Assembly: GCA_013178155.1 (NCBI GenBank)
Contig: JABLXH010000010.1
Location: 62,001-126,000, forward strand
DNA length: 64,000 nt
Reading direction: 5' to 3'
Source: Armatimonadota bacterium
GTDB lineage: Bacteria > Armatimonadota > Zipacnadia > Zipacnadales > UBA11051
Positions 42,140-51,336 of the stretch are shown here, piece after piece. Position numbers and translations under genes: made by a program. The notes beneath the pieces were generated by a model, which was not told the origin of the DNA, did no database searches, and worked only from the letters and a program-made list of their open reading frames with translations. Numbering within the stretch: the first letter of the stretch is position 1; every line of letters starts with the position of its first letter.

Positions 42140-43570
42140 ATGTCCGTGGCTCTTCGACCAGTCCGACTGGGGCTCGTGCCGATCAGCAAGTTCGTGTTCA
42201 GTCAGGAGGACGCTCTGCGTTACAAGGGCCTGGTGCAGTCCCGACTGCGAGCGCTGAACGTGGACTTCGTGGACCTGGAGGGCGTCACCGACGACGGCAT
42301 GTTGTTCCGGCACAGTGACCTGCCGCGAGTCATCAAGCACTTGCGGTCAGCAGGCGTGGATGCCGTGTTTTGCCCCCACTGCAACTTCGGGACTGAGGAC
42401 GTGGCCTCGCTGCTGGGCCGGGAGATGGGCCTGCCGTACTTGCTCTGGGGGCCGCGGGACGAGGCGCCCCTGCCCGACGGCACGCGCCTCCGCGACACCC
42501 AGTGCGGCCTGTTCGCCACCAGCCGCATCCTGCAGCACCTCGGCGTGCCCTTCACCTACATCCCCAACTGCCGGCTGGATGACCCCGTGCTGGACCGGGG
42601 TATCCAGGCCTTCCTGCAGGTGGCAGCGGTCGTCAAGGCTTTCCGGCATTGCCGCATCGGCCAGATCGGGCAGCGCAATGACTTCTTCTGGACCGTGATG
42701 GTCAATGAGGCGGAACTGCTGCAGAAGTTTGGCATCCAGGTCTGGCAGATCTACATCGAGGACCTGGTCAGTCGTATGCGGGAGCTGCTGGGCGCCCCCA
42801 CTGACGAACTGCGGAGCACGCTGGCTCAGATGCGCGCCCGTGTCCGGTTCGAGTCGCTGAACGACGGTCAGATCGCGGCGGTGGCGGCCCTCAAGGTCGT
42901 GCTCTCGCAGATGGCCGAGGAGCTGGAGCTGGCCGCTATCTCCCTGCAGTGCTTTCCGACGCTGCAGCGCAACTTCGGCATCTACCCCTGCTACGCCAAC
43001 AGCCTCATCACGGAGGCCGGAGTGCCCGTCATCTGCGAGAGTGACATTCACGGTGCCATCACTGCCGTCATACTGCAAGCGGCGGCGGGCGAGACCGGGC
43101 GGCCCTTCTTCGCCGACCTCACCAACCGCCACCCTGAAAACGACAACGCCGAACTCCTCTGGCACTGCGGGGCATTCCCGCTGAACCTGGCCGATGAGGG
43201 CGTCGAGCCGGTGGTGGGGGAGCACTTCATCATGCCCGGAGCTGAGGCCGGAGTGGGTCACTGGCGCATCCGCGGCGGGCCGCTGACCATCGCCCGGTTT
43301 GATGCCGAGCACGGCGAATACCGTCTGGGCTTCGGCCACGGCGAGGGGACTACAGGCCCGGAGACGGTGGGCGCCTATGTCTGGATGCAGGTGAGCGACT
43401 GGCTGACGTGGGAGCGCAAGTTCATCCGCGGGCCATACATTCATCACGTGGCAGGCATCCATGGACACCTGGGACCAGTGCTGCAGGAAGCCTGCCGGTA
43501 CATCCCGAGTCTCACGCCCGACCCCATAGAGCCGGACGCGGAGGTCCTCGAGCAGTTCTGGTGGCGCTAG
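42140..43570 (+). CDS. L-fucose/L-arabinose isomerase-like protein
   Basis: 476 residues. The ATG at 42140 follows AGAGGTGGG. The N-terminal alpha/beta domains (VRLGLVPISKFVFSQEDALRYKG, HLRSAGVDAVFCPHCNFGTED) and the late VGHWRIRGGPLTIARF resemble the L-fucose isomerase fold (FucI/AraA superfamily), which interconverts aldoses and ketoses with Mn2+. Candidate metal ligands are Glu/Asp in VICESDIHGAITAVI and the His of the C-terminal domain (HHVAGIHGHLG). The closest relatives are annotated only as fucose isomerase-like, so the substrate is open. It is followed 26 bp later by the secreted sialidase-like gene. Confidence 0.8.
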   Translation: MSVALRPVRLGLVPISKFVFSQEDALRYKGLVQSRLRALNVDFVDLEGVTDDGMLFRHSDLPRVIKHLRSAGVDAVFCPHCNFGTEDVASLLGREMGLPYLLWGPRDEAPLPDGTRLRDTQCGLFATSRILQHLGVPFTYIPNCRLDDPVLDRGIQAFLQVAAVVKAFRHCRIGQIGQRNDFFWTVMVNEAELLQKFGIQVWQIYIEDLVSRMRELLGAPTDELRSTLAQMRARVRFESLNDGQIAAVAALKVVLSQMAEELELAAISLQCFPTLQRNFGIYPCYANSLITEAGVPVICESDIHGAITAVILQAAAGETGRPFFADLTNRHPENDNAELLWHCGAFPLNLADEGVEPVVGEHFIMPGAEAGVGHWRIRGGPLTIARFDAEHGEYRLGFGHGEGTTGPETVGAYVWMQVSDWLTWERKFIRGPYIHHVAGIHGHLGPVLQEACRYIPSLTPDPIEPDAEVLEQFWWR

Positions 43571-43596
43571 GCGGGGCTCCACGAGGAGGGATGAGG

Positions 43597-46047
43597 ATGG
43601 TGCCGCATCCCGGCATACTGGCCGTTGTGCTCTGTTCACTGTTCGCCTTCGCCATGGCGACCCACGCTGACACGTCGGGCAGGGCAGTGCCGGCGCGTGC
43701 GCTGATGTGGGCCTGGGGGAATCCGGAGATGACCGAGCCAGGGCCGCACAGCCACGCCACCTACGCCCAGGCCAGCCCGGCAGAGCGAGCCGCGCTGCTC
43801 GGAGTGCCCAACATCATCATGGCCGGCCTGGGCCTGCCCGATGACGAGGCACAGGCGCGGCGGTGGACGGCGGAGGTCGGCCACGCCCAGGAGCTCATCT
43901 GGGAGATCGCCTCCGACGCCCCGGTCAGCAGCAGCAGCTTCACCTATGGCCACCGGGTGCATCTGCTGGCAGAGCTGGCTCGGGAGCACCCGCGGCTCAG
44001 CGGGGCCCTCCTGGATGACATGACAACCGTCCAGATTGACCACGGGCTCCAGCCCGCGGATGTGCGCCGTTGCCGCGAGCTGCTGCAGCGTCACTGCCCC
44101 GGCCTCAAGCTCTGGGCCGCCGTCTACACCATGAGTCTGGACCGGCCGGGCATCGGCGAGTACATCCGGGAGCTCGACGGCATCACCCTCTGGACCTGGC
44201 ACGCGCGCGACCTGCCAGAACTCGAGCGCAATGTGGACCGCGTGCGGCGGGAGTACCCGGGCAAGCCCCTGCTGGCGGGCCTTTACCTGTATGACTATGG
44301 CGACGGGCGACCGATGCCCCGAGACCTGCTGGAGCAGCAATGCGAGACAGGCCTCCGCCTTCTGCACGATGGCAGGCTGCAAGGCCTTGTCTTCCTGACC
44401 ATCACCAATGACGCGGAGACAGTGCAGTGGGTCGCGGACTGGGTGGCTCGGGTCGGCGACCAACCCGTAACGGCGCCGGCGGGGCTGCAGTTGGCAGCCG
44501 GTGACTGGCACTATCTGGCGGGTCAATGGACCCAGTCGGAGACCGGCGAGATCCGCCCCCCTGACCAGCCCAACCTGCACAGTCGGGCCCTCCGCACCGA
44601 CGTTGCCTACGGCGATGTGACGGTCGAGTTCGAATACCTCGCCAGCTACCGCGAGACCGGCTCGGGGACGGCCGGCCTGCTCCTGAGAGCCACTGGCCCC
44701 GACCGGGGCTACCTCGTGCACTTCCCCTGGGGCGGGCAGCAACTCCGCGCCAAGCACTTCTGGGCGGCGGTCGCGAAGCTGGAGGGCGACGGTTTTCTGC
44801 GTCATCTCGGCGCCGCCTGGGTTCCGGGCGTCGTGAGTGAAACCGACCGGTGGTACCGCGTGAAGGTTGAGGCCAGCGGGCCCCGGCTCCGTGTCTGGGT
44901 GGACGGCCGCGAGGCCCTGGCGGTCACTGACGAGACCTATGCCAAGGGGTGCCTGGGCCTGGCGGGTTACGGCTGGTACGGTTTCCGCGATGTCCGCGTG
45001 CGCGGTGAGGCGCTCCCGGCAACGGCGTGGAACCCACAACCAGACCTGCCCTCGCACCACTTCACCATTGGCCTGAGCAGCCAGGACATGCCCAGTGGCT
45101 GCGTCGCGCCCAACGGTGACGTGCTGGTCGCAGCAGGGACGAAGCTGGTGCGCTCGACCGACCACGGACGAACCTGGCAGACCCCGGTAGAGTTGCCCGG
45201 GAAGCTGGGACCGGTGGGAGACTATGGTAGTACGATGTTCCGCACGGCCGCGGGCCGCCTCCTGGTAATGGTGTACCGCACCCAGGAGCAGTTGGGCCAG
45301 GCCACCCCGGAGATTGCCATCGCCGAGTCCGCGGACAACGGGCTGACCTGGTCCGACCCCGTGCGCTCAGTGGTGGCCGAGGGCTGGCCGGCACTCCCCT
45401 CGAACCTCGTGCCCTATGGTCCGTTGGTCGAGACCGCCGACGGCACGCTGCTGCGCTTCCTCCTGGGGTCAGCGAAGGAGGAGAACGACGCGTTCACCAA
45501 CGTCGTGACGTGGAGCGCCACTCATTGCAAGGCCTTCGCCATCCGCAGTACGGATGGAGGGGCGACCTGGTCTGCTCCCCTGGAGCTGGATCGCCCGGCC
45601 TGGAGCGGGCAGGCGCGCGGCACCATCCCCGGCTCCCTGGACCTTACCGAGCCCACCGGGGTGGCTCTCGGGAACCGGGTCATGGTCCTGGTCCGCCCGA
45701 TCTACAGCCCGTTCATGTGGCAGTGCTGGTCAGAGGACAGCGGGGCCAACTGGGATGCTGCCGCTCGCGCGACCTTCCCCGGCTACGCCCAGAGCATGGT
45801 GCGGACGCAGTCGGGGGCGATCCTCTGCGCCCATCGCTACCCCCTGTATTCCGTGAACATGAGCCGCGACGGGGGACTGCACTGGGACGCAGGGACGGTC
45901 ATAGACTACCCGGTCTGGGCCATGGGCTGCATGGTCGAGGTGGAGCCGGACGTGGTGCTATGCACATATATGAACGCCCAACGCGACCAGCCTCTGCTGG
46001 CGCAGCGCCTGCGCGTCAACGGCGACCGGCTGGAGCAGGCGCCCTGA
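43597..46047 (+). CDS. Secreted sialidase/BNR-repeat protein with central lectin-like domain
   Basis: 816 residues. ATG 43597 is favoured over 43591 because GAGGAGG is seven bases away. A signal peptide (ILAVVLCSLFAFAMATHA) precedes a TIM-barrel-like segment (residues ~20-290), then a concanavalin-like/DUF1080-type beta-sandwich (GDVTVEFEYLASYRETGSG to WVDGREALAV). The C-terminal six-blade propeller has five visible Asp boxes: STDHGRTW, SADNGLTW, STDGGATW, SEDSGANW and SRDGGLHW. Bacterial neuraminidase-like exo-enzymes act on terminal sugars. The classic Arg triad cannot be placed by eye, so sialidase activity is uncertain. Confidence 0.8.
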   Translation: MVPHPGILAVVLCSLFAFAMATHADTSGRAVPARALMWAWGNPEMTEPGPHSHATYAQASPAERAALLGVPNIIMAGLGLPDDEAQARRWTAEVGHAQELIWEIASDAPVSSSSFTYGHRVHLLAELAREHPRLSGALLDDMTTVQIDHGLQPADVRRCRELLQRHCPGLKLWAAVYTMSLDRPGIGEYIRELDGITLWTWHARDLPELERNVDRVRREYPGKPLLAGLYLYDYGDGRPMPRDLLEQQCETGLRLLHDGRLQGLVFLTITNDAETVQWVADWVARVGDQPVTAPAGLQLAAGDWHYLAGQWTQSETGEIRPPDQPNLHSRALRTDVAYGDVTVEFEYLASYRETGSGTAGLLLRATGPDRGYLVHFPWGGQQLRAKHFWAAVAKLEGDGFLRHLGAAWVPGVVSETDRWYRVKVEASGPRLRVWVDGREALAVTDETYAKGCLGLAGYGWYGFRDVRVRGEALPATAWNPQPDLPSHHFTIGLSSQDMPSGCVAPNGDVLVAAGTKLVRSTDHGRTWQTPVELPGKLGPVGDYGSTMFRTAAGRLLVMVYRTQEQLGQATPEIAIAESADNGLTWSDPVRSVVAEGWPALPSNLVPYGPLVETADGTLLRFLLGSAKEENDAFTNVVTWSATHCKAFAIRSTDGGATWSAPLELDRPAWSGQARGTIPGSLDLTEPTGVALGNRVMVLVRPIYSPFMWQCWSEDSGANWDAAARATFPGYAQSMVRTQSGAILCAHRYPLYSVNMSRDGGLHWDAGTVIDYPVWAMGCMVEVEPDVVLCTYMNAQRDQPLLAQRLRVNGDRLEQAP

Positions 46048-46062
46048 CCGTTTGGGCCGGTG

Positions 46063-46413
46063 CTAGTCGGTGCCCACCGAGAAGGCGAAGATGCGCAGCT
46101 CCTCGGCGCTGTCATTGCGCAGGCCATGACTGCACCCGGGGTGGTTGACCATGACGTCGCCAGGTCGCACCCGGACCTCGCGACCGTCAATGGTCGCCAC
46201 GCCCTCCCCGGCGAGGATCAGGTAGACCTCCTCGTTGTCGTCATGGGGGTGCACGCCGATGCTGGAGCCGGGGTGAATCGTCGTCATGCCGATGCCGCGC
46301 AGCCGCGTCTTCAACTCGTCCCCGGCGAAAACGGTCGCCTCGTTACACGTCCCGTCACCGTCACGGACGCGCGCCTCTTTGCCCATGGCCTCGTAGATGT
46401 TGCGAACTGGCAT
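46063..46413 (-). CDS. Cupin-domain protein
   Basis: 116 residues forming a single cupin barrel. Motif 1 is SIGVHPHDDNEEVYLILAGE (His-x-His...Glu metal ligands) and motif 2 is RPGDVMVNHPGCSHGLRN (His). It probably binds a metal and acts on, or senses, a sugar-derived small molecule; single-domain cupins of this kind occur in sugar-catabolism clusters. It is 42 bp downstream of the esterase gene and likely co-transcribed with it and the GH51 gene. It converges on the sialidase-like gene. Confidence 0.88.
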   Translation of the reverse strand: MPVRNIYEAMGKEARVRDGDGTCNEATVFAGDELKTRLRGIGMTTIHPGSSIGVHPHDDNEEVYLILAGEGVATIDGREVRVRPGDVMVNHPGCSHGLRNDSAEELRIFAFSVGTD

Positions 46414-46455
46414 GCGTTCACTCCCCTGGACATGTAACCGGTAGTTCCCTGCACA

Positions 46456-47616
46456 CTAAGACCCGGGCCATTGTCTTACCCAGCGGTCGAGGAAGTCCAG
46501 GCTTTCGATGGCCCGGTTGATGTGGCCCCCGTCGTGCAGGCAGAACGCCACCCGGTCGCCGATGCCGAGGCGGTCGTAGACCGCTTGCACGCGCCCGAAC
46601 TCCTCCTGGGCCATCTCCCACCATACCGCGCCGTCCTGCTTGCCCGCCTCTACCATGAAGGCACGGGGGCAGATGAGGCTGGCGATCTGCCAGTCGGAGA
46701 ACTCCAGGAGCTGGCCCCAGTAGAAGCGGTCCTCTTCGGCCGTGTCAATGTAGGCCCGGTAGCGGTCGCCGCCGGAGGTGATCAGCTTGGGTAGGCGGTG
46801 GTTGAAAAAGGCCGCCGAGACCGAGGCCTTGATGCGGGTGTCGGCCGCCGGATACCACAGAGCGCTCTGTCCGCCCTGGGACAGCCCATAGAAGCCGATC
46901 CGGTCCGGGTCCACGCTGTCCAGCGTACAGAGGTAGTCCACCGCCCGTGAGACATGGTACAGGTCCATGCCCATGAGGTTCAGGCCCAGCAGGACGGCGT
47001 GGCGGTGCAGCACATTGCGCGCACCGTACCAGGGCTGTTCCGGCAAGCCGCCGACATAGTGCGCGCCGGGATGCTCCGTCCCAAAGCCGCCGACCTCGTG
47101 GGGCGCGATCACCACAAAGCCCGCCTCGGCCAGCCGGATGCCACAGCGGTTGTACAGGTCCTGTCCCTCCACCGGAGCCAGCCCGACGGCCTCTTCCGGC
47201 GTGCCGTTCATGCCGTGCTGGCAGACCACCGCAGCCTCGCGCCGCGCCCCGTGGGGTGTGAGCAGAAGGCAGTCCATCTCCAGCCCCGGCCGCACCTGCA
47301 ACCACACCCGCTCCAACCGGAAGGCCGGGTAGTCGCGCAGGAACTCGACCCGGGGCCGCAAGTCACAGCGCGGCTCGTCCCAGGAGGTCAGGAAGCGCAG
47401 GAAGCGCTCGCGATTGGGCGCCACAGAACGCTCGTAGGCCTCCAGCGACGAGTAGTCGCGTTGCCAGCGCTCCTCGCGGGTGGTCTCCAGGGCCTCCAGG
47501 CGCGAGCGCAGCAAGGCCTCAAACTGGCGGTAGAGCCGCTCGCGCCGCGAGTCGGTTTCGCGCCAAGGGATACGTTCATAGTCGTCCTGCACCGGCCGGA
47601 AGGGGTCCGATTCCAT
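46456..47616 (-). CDS. Alpha/beta hydrolase (dienelactone hydrolase/ABC-type esterase-like)
   Basis: 386 residues. The nucleophile elbow YGLSQGGQSALW (GxSxGG), oxyanion segment VVCQHGMNG and catalytic His in CLHDGGHINRA are visible; the acid is probably in FMVEAGKQDGAV. The ~100-residue N-terminal helical extension with ERSVAPNRERFLRFLTSW is shared with the esterase at 27514-28554, a paralog. No signal peptide. Located next to GH51, it may remove acyl groups from oligosaccharides imported into the cell. Confidence 0.85.
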   Translation of the reverse strand: MESDPFRPVQDDYERIPWRETDSRRERLYRQFEALLRSRLEALETTREERWQRDYSSLEAYERSVAPNRERFLRFLTSWDEPRCDLRPRVEFLRDYPAFRLERVWLQVRPGLEMDCLLLTPHGARREAAVVCQHGMNGTPEEAVGLAPVEGQDLYNRCGIRLAEAGFVVIAPHEVGGFGTEHPGAHYVGGLPEQPWYGARNVLHRHAVLLGLNLMGMDLYHVSRAVDYLCTLDSVDPDRIGFYGLSQGGQSALWYPAADTRIKASVSAAFFNHRLPKLITSGGDRYRAYIDTAEEDRFYWGQLLEFSDWQIASLICPRAFMVEAGKQDGAVWWEMAQEEFGRVQAVYDRLGIGDRVAFCLHDGGHINRAIESLDFLDRWVRQWPGS

Positions 47617-47645
47617 GGCGGGCCTTACGTCCTGTGTCGTCTACC

Positions 47646-49103
47646 TCAGCGCTGACACTCCAACGCGGCCACCGAGTGCGGCGGCAGCACACACGTGAGC
47701 CGGTTCCCCCGCCGGTTCAGCTTGGCGGGGCGCGGGCTGACCGCATCGGGGGCGTCGGGGCTGTTGACCGCATCGGCTTGGTCGCCGGACAGCAGCCGCA
47801 TCTGTGCTCCCCGCAGCTTGTCCACCCCCTCCAGCACCACCGTGATCTCCTGCCCCTCACGGTAGTGGAGGTTGCTGACGGTGACAAGGAGGTCATCGCC
47901 CTTTGTCGAGGCCGACGCGGAGACGGATTCCAGAGCGAAGGGCCGACCGTCGCGGGCGGTGGTGATACCGAAACTGTCCACCTCGGTCACTACCGCCGTG
48001 GCGTCCATGTGCGGACGGTACAGGTCATAGACATGATAGGTCGGCGTGAGCCACATCCGCTCCCCGGCGGTCTGGATCAGGCACTGCAGCACATTCACCG
48101 TCTGGGCGATGTTGGTCATGCTGATGACCCGACAATGGCGGTTGAAGACATCCATGACCATGGCCGCACAGACCGCGTCGCGCAGCGTGTTGGGCTGGGA
48201 CAGCTCGCGGTCAGCCTCCGGATGCCACACTCCCCACTCGTCAATGGCCAGCTTGATCCGCCCCAGGCCGCGCTCAAAGAAGCTCAGCAACTCGGAGTCC
48301 CGCTCAATCATGCCCTCCAGCAGCAGGGCCTTGGGGAACAGCTCATAGTACTGCGCCTCGCTGAAGCCCACCGCGGGACCACTGCTGTAGTAGTGGTGCA
48401 GGGAGAGATGGTTGACAAGCCCGAGCTGTCCCACGCTCTCCAGGAACTTCAGGTTCCAGTCGTGGTGGAAGCCGCAGGCGATGAACTCGATGGCCGGATC
48501 CAGCCGCCGCAGGTAGGTGGCGTAACGCCGGTACTCCTTGGCGTAGTCCGCCGGGTCATACGCCCCACCGCAGCCCCAGTTCTCATTGCCGATGCCCCAG
48601 TACTTGACGCCATGGGGCTCCGGGTGGCCGTTAGCCGCCCGCTGTTGCGCCAGTGTTGTGGTCCCGGCGTAGTTCACGTACTCCAGCCACTGCATCATCT
48701 CCCGGGGTGTGCCCGAGCCGACGTTGGCGCAGATATACGGCTCGGCGCCGACCAGTCCGCACCAGCGGAGGAACTCGTCGGTGCCGAACTGGTTGTCCTC
48801 TTCTTTGTTCCACCAGACGTTGATGCGCCGGGGGCGCTCCGCGCGCGGGCCGATGCCGTCGCGCCAGTCGTAGGCGTCGGCGAAGCAGCCGCCGGGCCAG
48901 CGCACCAGCGGGGCCTGGATCGCGCGGAGGGCCTGGAGCGTGTCCAGACGCAGCCCGCCGTCGTTGGGGATAGCAGAGTCCTCGCCGACCCACAGGCCCT
49001 CGTCAATGCACCGTCCCAGGTGCTCGGCGAAGTGGCCGTAGACATGGCGGCTGATGACACCGAGGGGGTGGTTGGGATAGACATGAACCGTCGCCGCGGA
49101 CAT
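47646..49103 (-). CDS. Alpha-L-arabinofuranosidase (GH51)
   Basis: 485 residues with ATG 49103 (CAGGAG eight bases upstream). GH51 hallmarks: ISRHVYGHFAEHLGRCI at the N-terminus, VRWPGGCFADAYDWRDGIGP, the acid/base GIGNENWGCGG (second Glu), and the nucleophile in LAIDEWGVW. The C-terminal beta-sandwich ends at VAALECQR. It cleaves terminal arabinofuranosyl residues from arabinan, arabinoxylan or their oligosaccharides. No signal peptide, so likely cytoplasmic and acting on imported oligosaccharides. It is the first gene of a three-gene minus-strand cluster with the esterase and cupin. Confidence 0.95.
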   Translation of the reverse strand: MSAATVHVYPNHPLGVISRHVYGHFAEHLGRCIDEGLWVGEDSAIPNDGGLRLDTLQALRAIQAPLVRWPGGCFADAYDWRDGIGPRAERPRRINVWWNKEEDNQFGTDEFLRWCGLVGAEPYICANVGSGTPREMMQWLEYVNYAGTTTLAQQRAANGHPEPHGVKYWGIGNENWGCGGAYDPADYAKEYRRYATYLRRLDPAIEFIACGFHHDWNLKFLESVGQLGLVNHLSLHHYYSSGPAVGFSEAQYYELFPKALLLEGMIERDSELLSFFERGLGRIKLAIDEWGVWHPEADRELSQPNTLRDAVCAAMVMDVFNRHCRVISMTNIAQTVNVLQCLIQTAGERMWLTPTYHVYDLYRPHMDATAVVTEVDSFGITTARDGRPFALESVSASASTKGDDLLVTVSNLHYREGQEITVVLEGVDKLRGAQMRLLSGDQADAVNSPDAPDAVSPRPAKLNRRGNRLTCVLPPHSVAALECQR

Positions 49104-49218
49104 GGCAAACACTCCTGTAGGTGAGTGCGGGAGGGTTCGCTACGGCAAGGGGAGGTCCCTTCGCCCGGACCGCGAAACCTCGCCCCTGACGGCTACCTCT
49201 GCAGGAGGCGGTGCCCTG

Positions 49219-50046
49219 ATGCTGTTCTCACTGATGACCTGTACGGTTGCTCCCCACTGGCCGGGGGGCTGCCAGAGCCTGGAGGAGATGGCGGACTTGG
49301 CCGTCGAGGTGGGCTGCGCGGCCCTAGAGCTCTCCGCCGGGAACCTGGGGGACAGGAGCCTGGCTGACTATCACCGCATCTGTCTCGACCGCGGACTGCG
49401 GACCTCGTGCATCAACGCGGGCTGCGATATGAGCAGCGAAGACCAGGCCGCCTTCCAAAAAGGCGTGGACGACGGGCGGCGGCTGGTGGACATGGCGGTG
49501 GAGCTGGACTGCAAGGTGGTCATGCCGCTGCCGGGCCTGGCAAGGGACTGGGACGACAAACCCCGGGCCATGGCGCGTATCGCCGAGGGCCTGCGCCACC
49601 TGGTGGGATACGCCGAGCCGCTGGGAGTGCGGGTCACGCTGGAAGACTTCCCCAATCGTCTGGCGGTCAATGACTCCATCGCCGGCATGCAGGAGCTGCT
49701 GATGCGAGTCCCGGGCCTCGGGCTGACCTTCGACAACGGCAACTGGATCTTCTCGGGTGATGACCCGGTGGACGCCGTGAACGCGTTGGCCCCGTATATC
49801 TTCAACGTGCACCTGAAGGACTGGGAGTCCTGTCCACCGCCGTCGCACCTGCACCTGCCCGACGGCACGCCTGTTCGCGGTGGCCGCCATGGCCAGGGCC
49901 TCCTGGACCAGCCCGCCATCCTGGCCGCACTGGCAGAGAACGGATATGACGGCTTCATGGCCTTCGAGTACGAGGGTCCGCTGGACCACAAGCAGGCCAC
50001 CCGCGAGGGCATGGCCTACCTGCGCGACATAGTAGCGAACCTGTAG
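49219..50046 (+). CDS. Xylose isomerase-like TIM-barrel protein (sugar phosphate isomerase/epimerase)
   Basis: 275 residues from ATG 49219 (AGGAGG upstream). The barrel shows VGCAALELSAGNLGDRS, VRVTLEDFPNRLAVND (metal-ligand Glu), GLTFDNGNWIFSG (Asp), YIFNVHLKDWES (His) and FMAFEYEG (Glu), a nearly complete set of Mn2+ ligands for an active isomerase or epimerase. It is the first gene of a four-gene plus-strand cluster with the kinase-like, second isomerase and acetyltransferase genes. Confidence 0.88.
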   Translation: MLFSLMTCTVAPHWPGGCQSLEEMADLAVEVGCAALELSAGNLGDRSLADYHRICLDRGLRTSCINAGCDMSSEDQAAFQKGVDDGRRLVDMAVELDCKVVMPLPGLARDWDDKPRAMARIAEGLRHLVGYAEPLGVRVTLEDFPNRLAVNDSIAGMQELLMRVPGLGLTFDNGNWIFSGDDPVDAVNALAPYIFNVHLKDWESCPPPSHLHLPDGTPVRGGRHGQGLLDQPAILAALAENGYDGFMAFEYEGPLDHKQATREGMAYLRDIVANL

Positions 50047-50136
50047 GCAGTGGCCCGTCAGCAGCCGCGCGCGCCATCGCCCTGCACTGGGCCTGGCAAG
50101 CCGCCAGCCGCCATCGCGCCTCGGAGCCAAGATCAT

Positions 50137-51336
50137 ATGCTGGTGCTGGTCCTCAACAGCGGTTCATCCTCGGTCAAGTACCAACTGCTGGACATGCCTG
50201 CAGGTCAGGTGTTGGCCCGCGGGATCGCCGAGCGGGTCGGCAATGATGGCGCGTCCCTCACCCACGAGGTGCCGGGCCAGGAGCCCCTGGCGCTCGCCCG
50301 GCCACTCCCCGACCATGCCGCCGCCATTGGCCTCCTGCTTGAGACCCTGACCACCGCTGGCCCGCTCGGCAGCCTGGCGGCAGTAGACGCCGTAGGGCAC
50401 CGGTTCGTGCACGGCGGCGAGTACTTCAGCAACTCCTGCCTGGTCACCGATGAGGTCGTCGCCACCCTGACGGCCCATAGCGACCTCGCACCGCTGCACA
50501 GTCCCCCCAACCTGGCGGGGATCGCCGCCTGTCGGCAGAGCCTGCCCGGCCGGCCCCAGGTCTGCGTCTTTGACAACGGCTTTCACGCCAGCCTCGCCCC
50601 CGAAGCCTATCTTTATGCCCTGCCTTATGAGCTCTATGAGAAGCATCGCATCCGGCGCTACGGTTTCCACGGCCTGGCCTTCCGTTCGGCCTGCGAGCGC
50701 ACCCAGGCCCTCCTCGGTCGCGACTGGCGAGAGATGCGCCTGGTCACGCTCATGCTGGGCAGCGGCAACACCGCCAACGCCTGCGACCGCGGGCGATCCG
50801 TGGACGTCAGCACCGGCTTCACGCCGCAGGAGGGGCTCGTCCAGAGCACTCGCGCCGGTGATCTGGACGCGGCCATCATCCCCTGGCTCATGGAGAAGGA
50901 GGGCCTGACCGCGGCTCAGGTCGTGGACCTCCTGAACCGCCGCAGTGGCTGGCTGGGGCTCTCTGGCGTCAGCCAGGACCTGCGGGACGTCATCGCGGCT
51001 GCAGGAAGCGGCCACGAGCGCGCGCAGTTGGCCCTGGCAGTTCACGCACACCGTGCCCGCAAGTACGTCGGGGCGTACGCGGCGACGATGGGTGGCCTGG
51101 ATGCGCTTGTCTTCGCCGGTTCGGTAGGGCTGAAGTCACCGCTCGTGCGAGCCAGCATCTGCCGCGGCCTGGAGTTCCTGGGCCTGGAGTTGGACATGGA
51201 GCGTAACGCTGCCCAGACCGAGGCGATCATTTCCAGACCGTCCAGTCCACACCCGATCGTGGCGGTGGAGATCAACGAGGAGCTCATCATCGCCCGCGAC
51301 ACCTACGACATCGCGAGCCAGGGAGGCCTGCCATGA
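50137..51336 (+). CDS. Divergent acetate/propionate kinase family protein
   Basis: 399 residues, the AckA length. Shared with AckA: LVLNSGSSSVKYQLL, VGHRFVHGGEYF (substrate Arg), YALPYELYEKHRIRRYGFHG (His178, equal to the conserved H180), VQSTRAGDLDA (Arg) and EINEELIIARDTYDI (Glu). Different: the conserved HLGNGS phosphate loop reads MLGSGNT, so the His is Met206 and the Asn is Ser209, and FHGTSH reads FHGLAF. The enzyme may phosphorylate another carboxylate or hydroxyl, or be weakly active. Its stop overlaps the next gene (ATGA at 51333-51336), within a sugar-isomerase cluster. Confidence 0.85.
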   Translation: MLVLVLNSGSSSVKYQLLDMPAGQVLARGIAERVGNDGASLTHEVPGQEPLALARPLPDHAAAIGLLLETLTTAGPLGSLAAVDAVGHRFVHGGEYFSNSCLVTDEVVATLTAHSDLAPLHSPPNLAGIAACRQSLPGRPQVCVFDNGFHASLAPEAYLYALPYELYEKHRIRRYGFHGLAFRSACERTQALLGRDWREMRLVTLMLGSGNTANACDRGRSVDVSTGFTPQEGLVQSTRAGDLDAAIIPWLMEKEGLTAAQVVDLLNRRSGWLGLSGVSQDLRDVIAAAGSGHERAQLALAVHAHRARKYVGAYAATMGGLDALVFAGSVGLKSPLVRASICRGLEFLGLELDMERNAAQTEAIISRPSSPHPIVAVEINEELIIARDTYDIASQGGLP

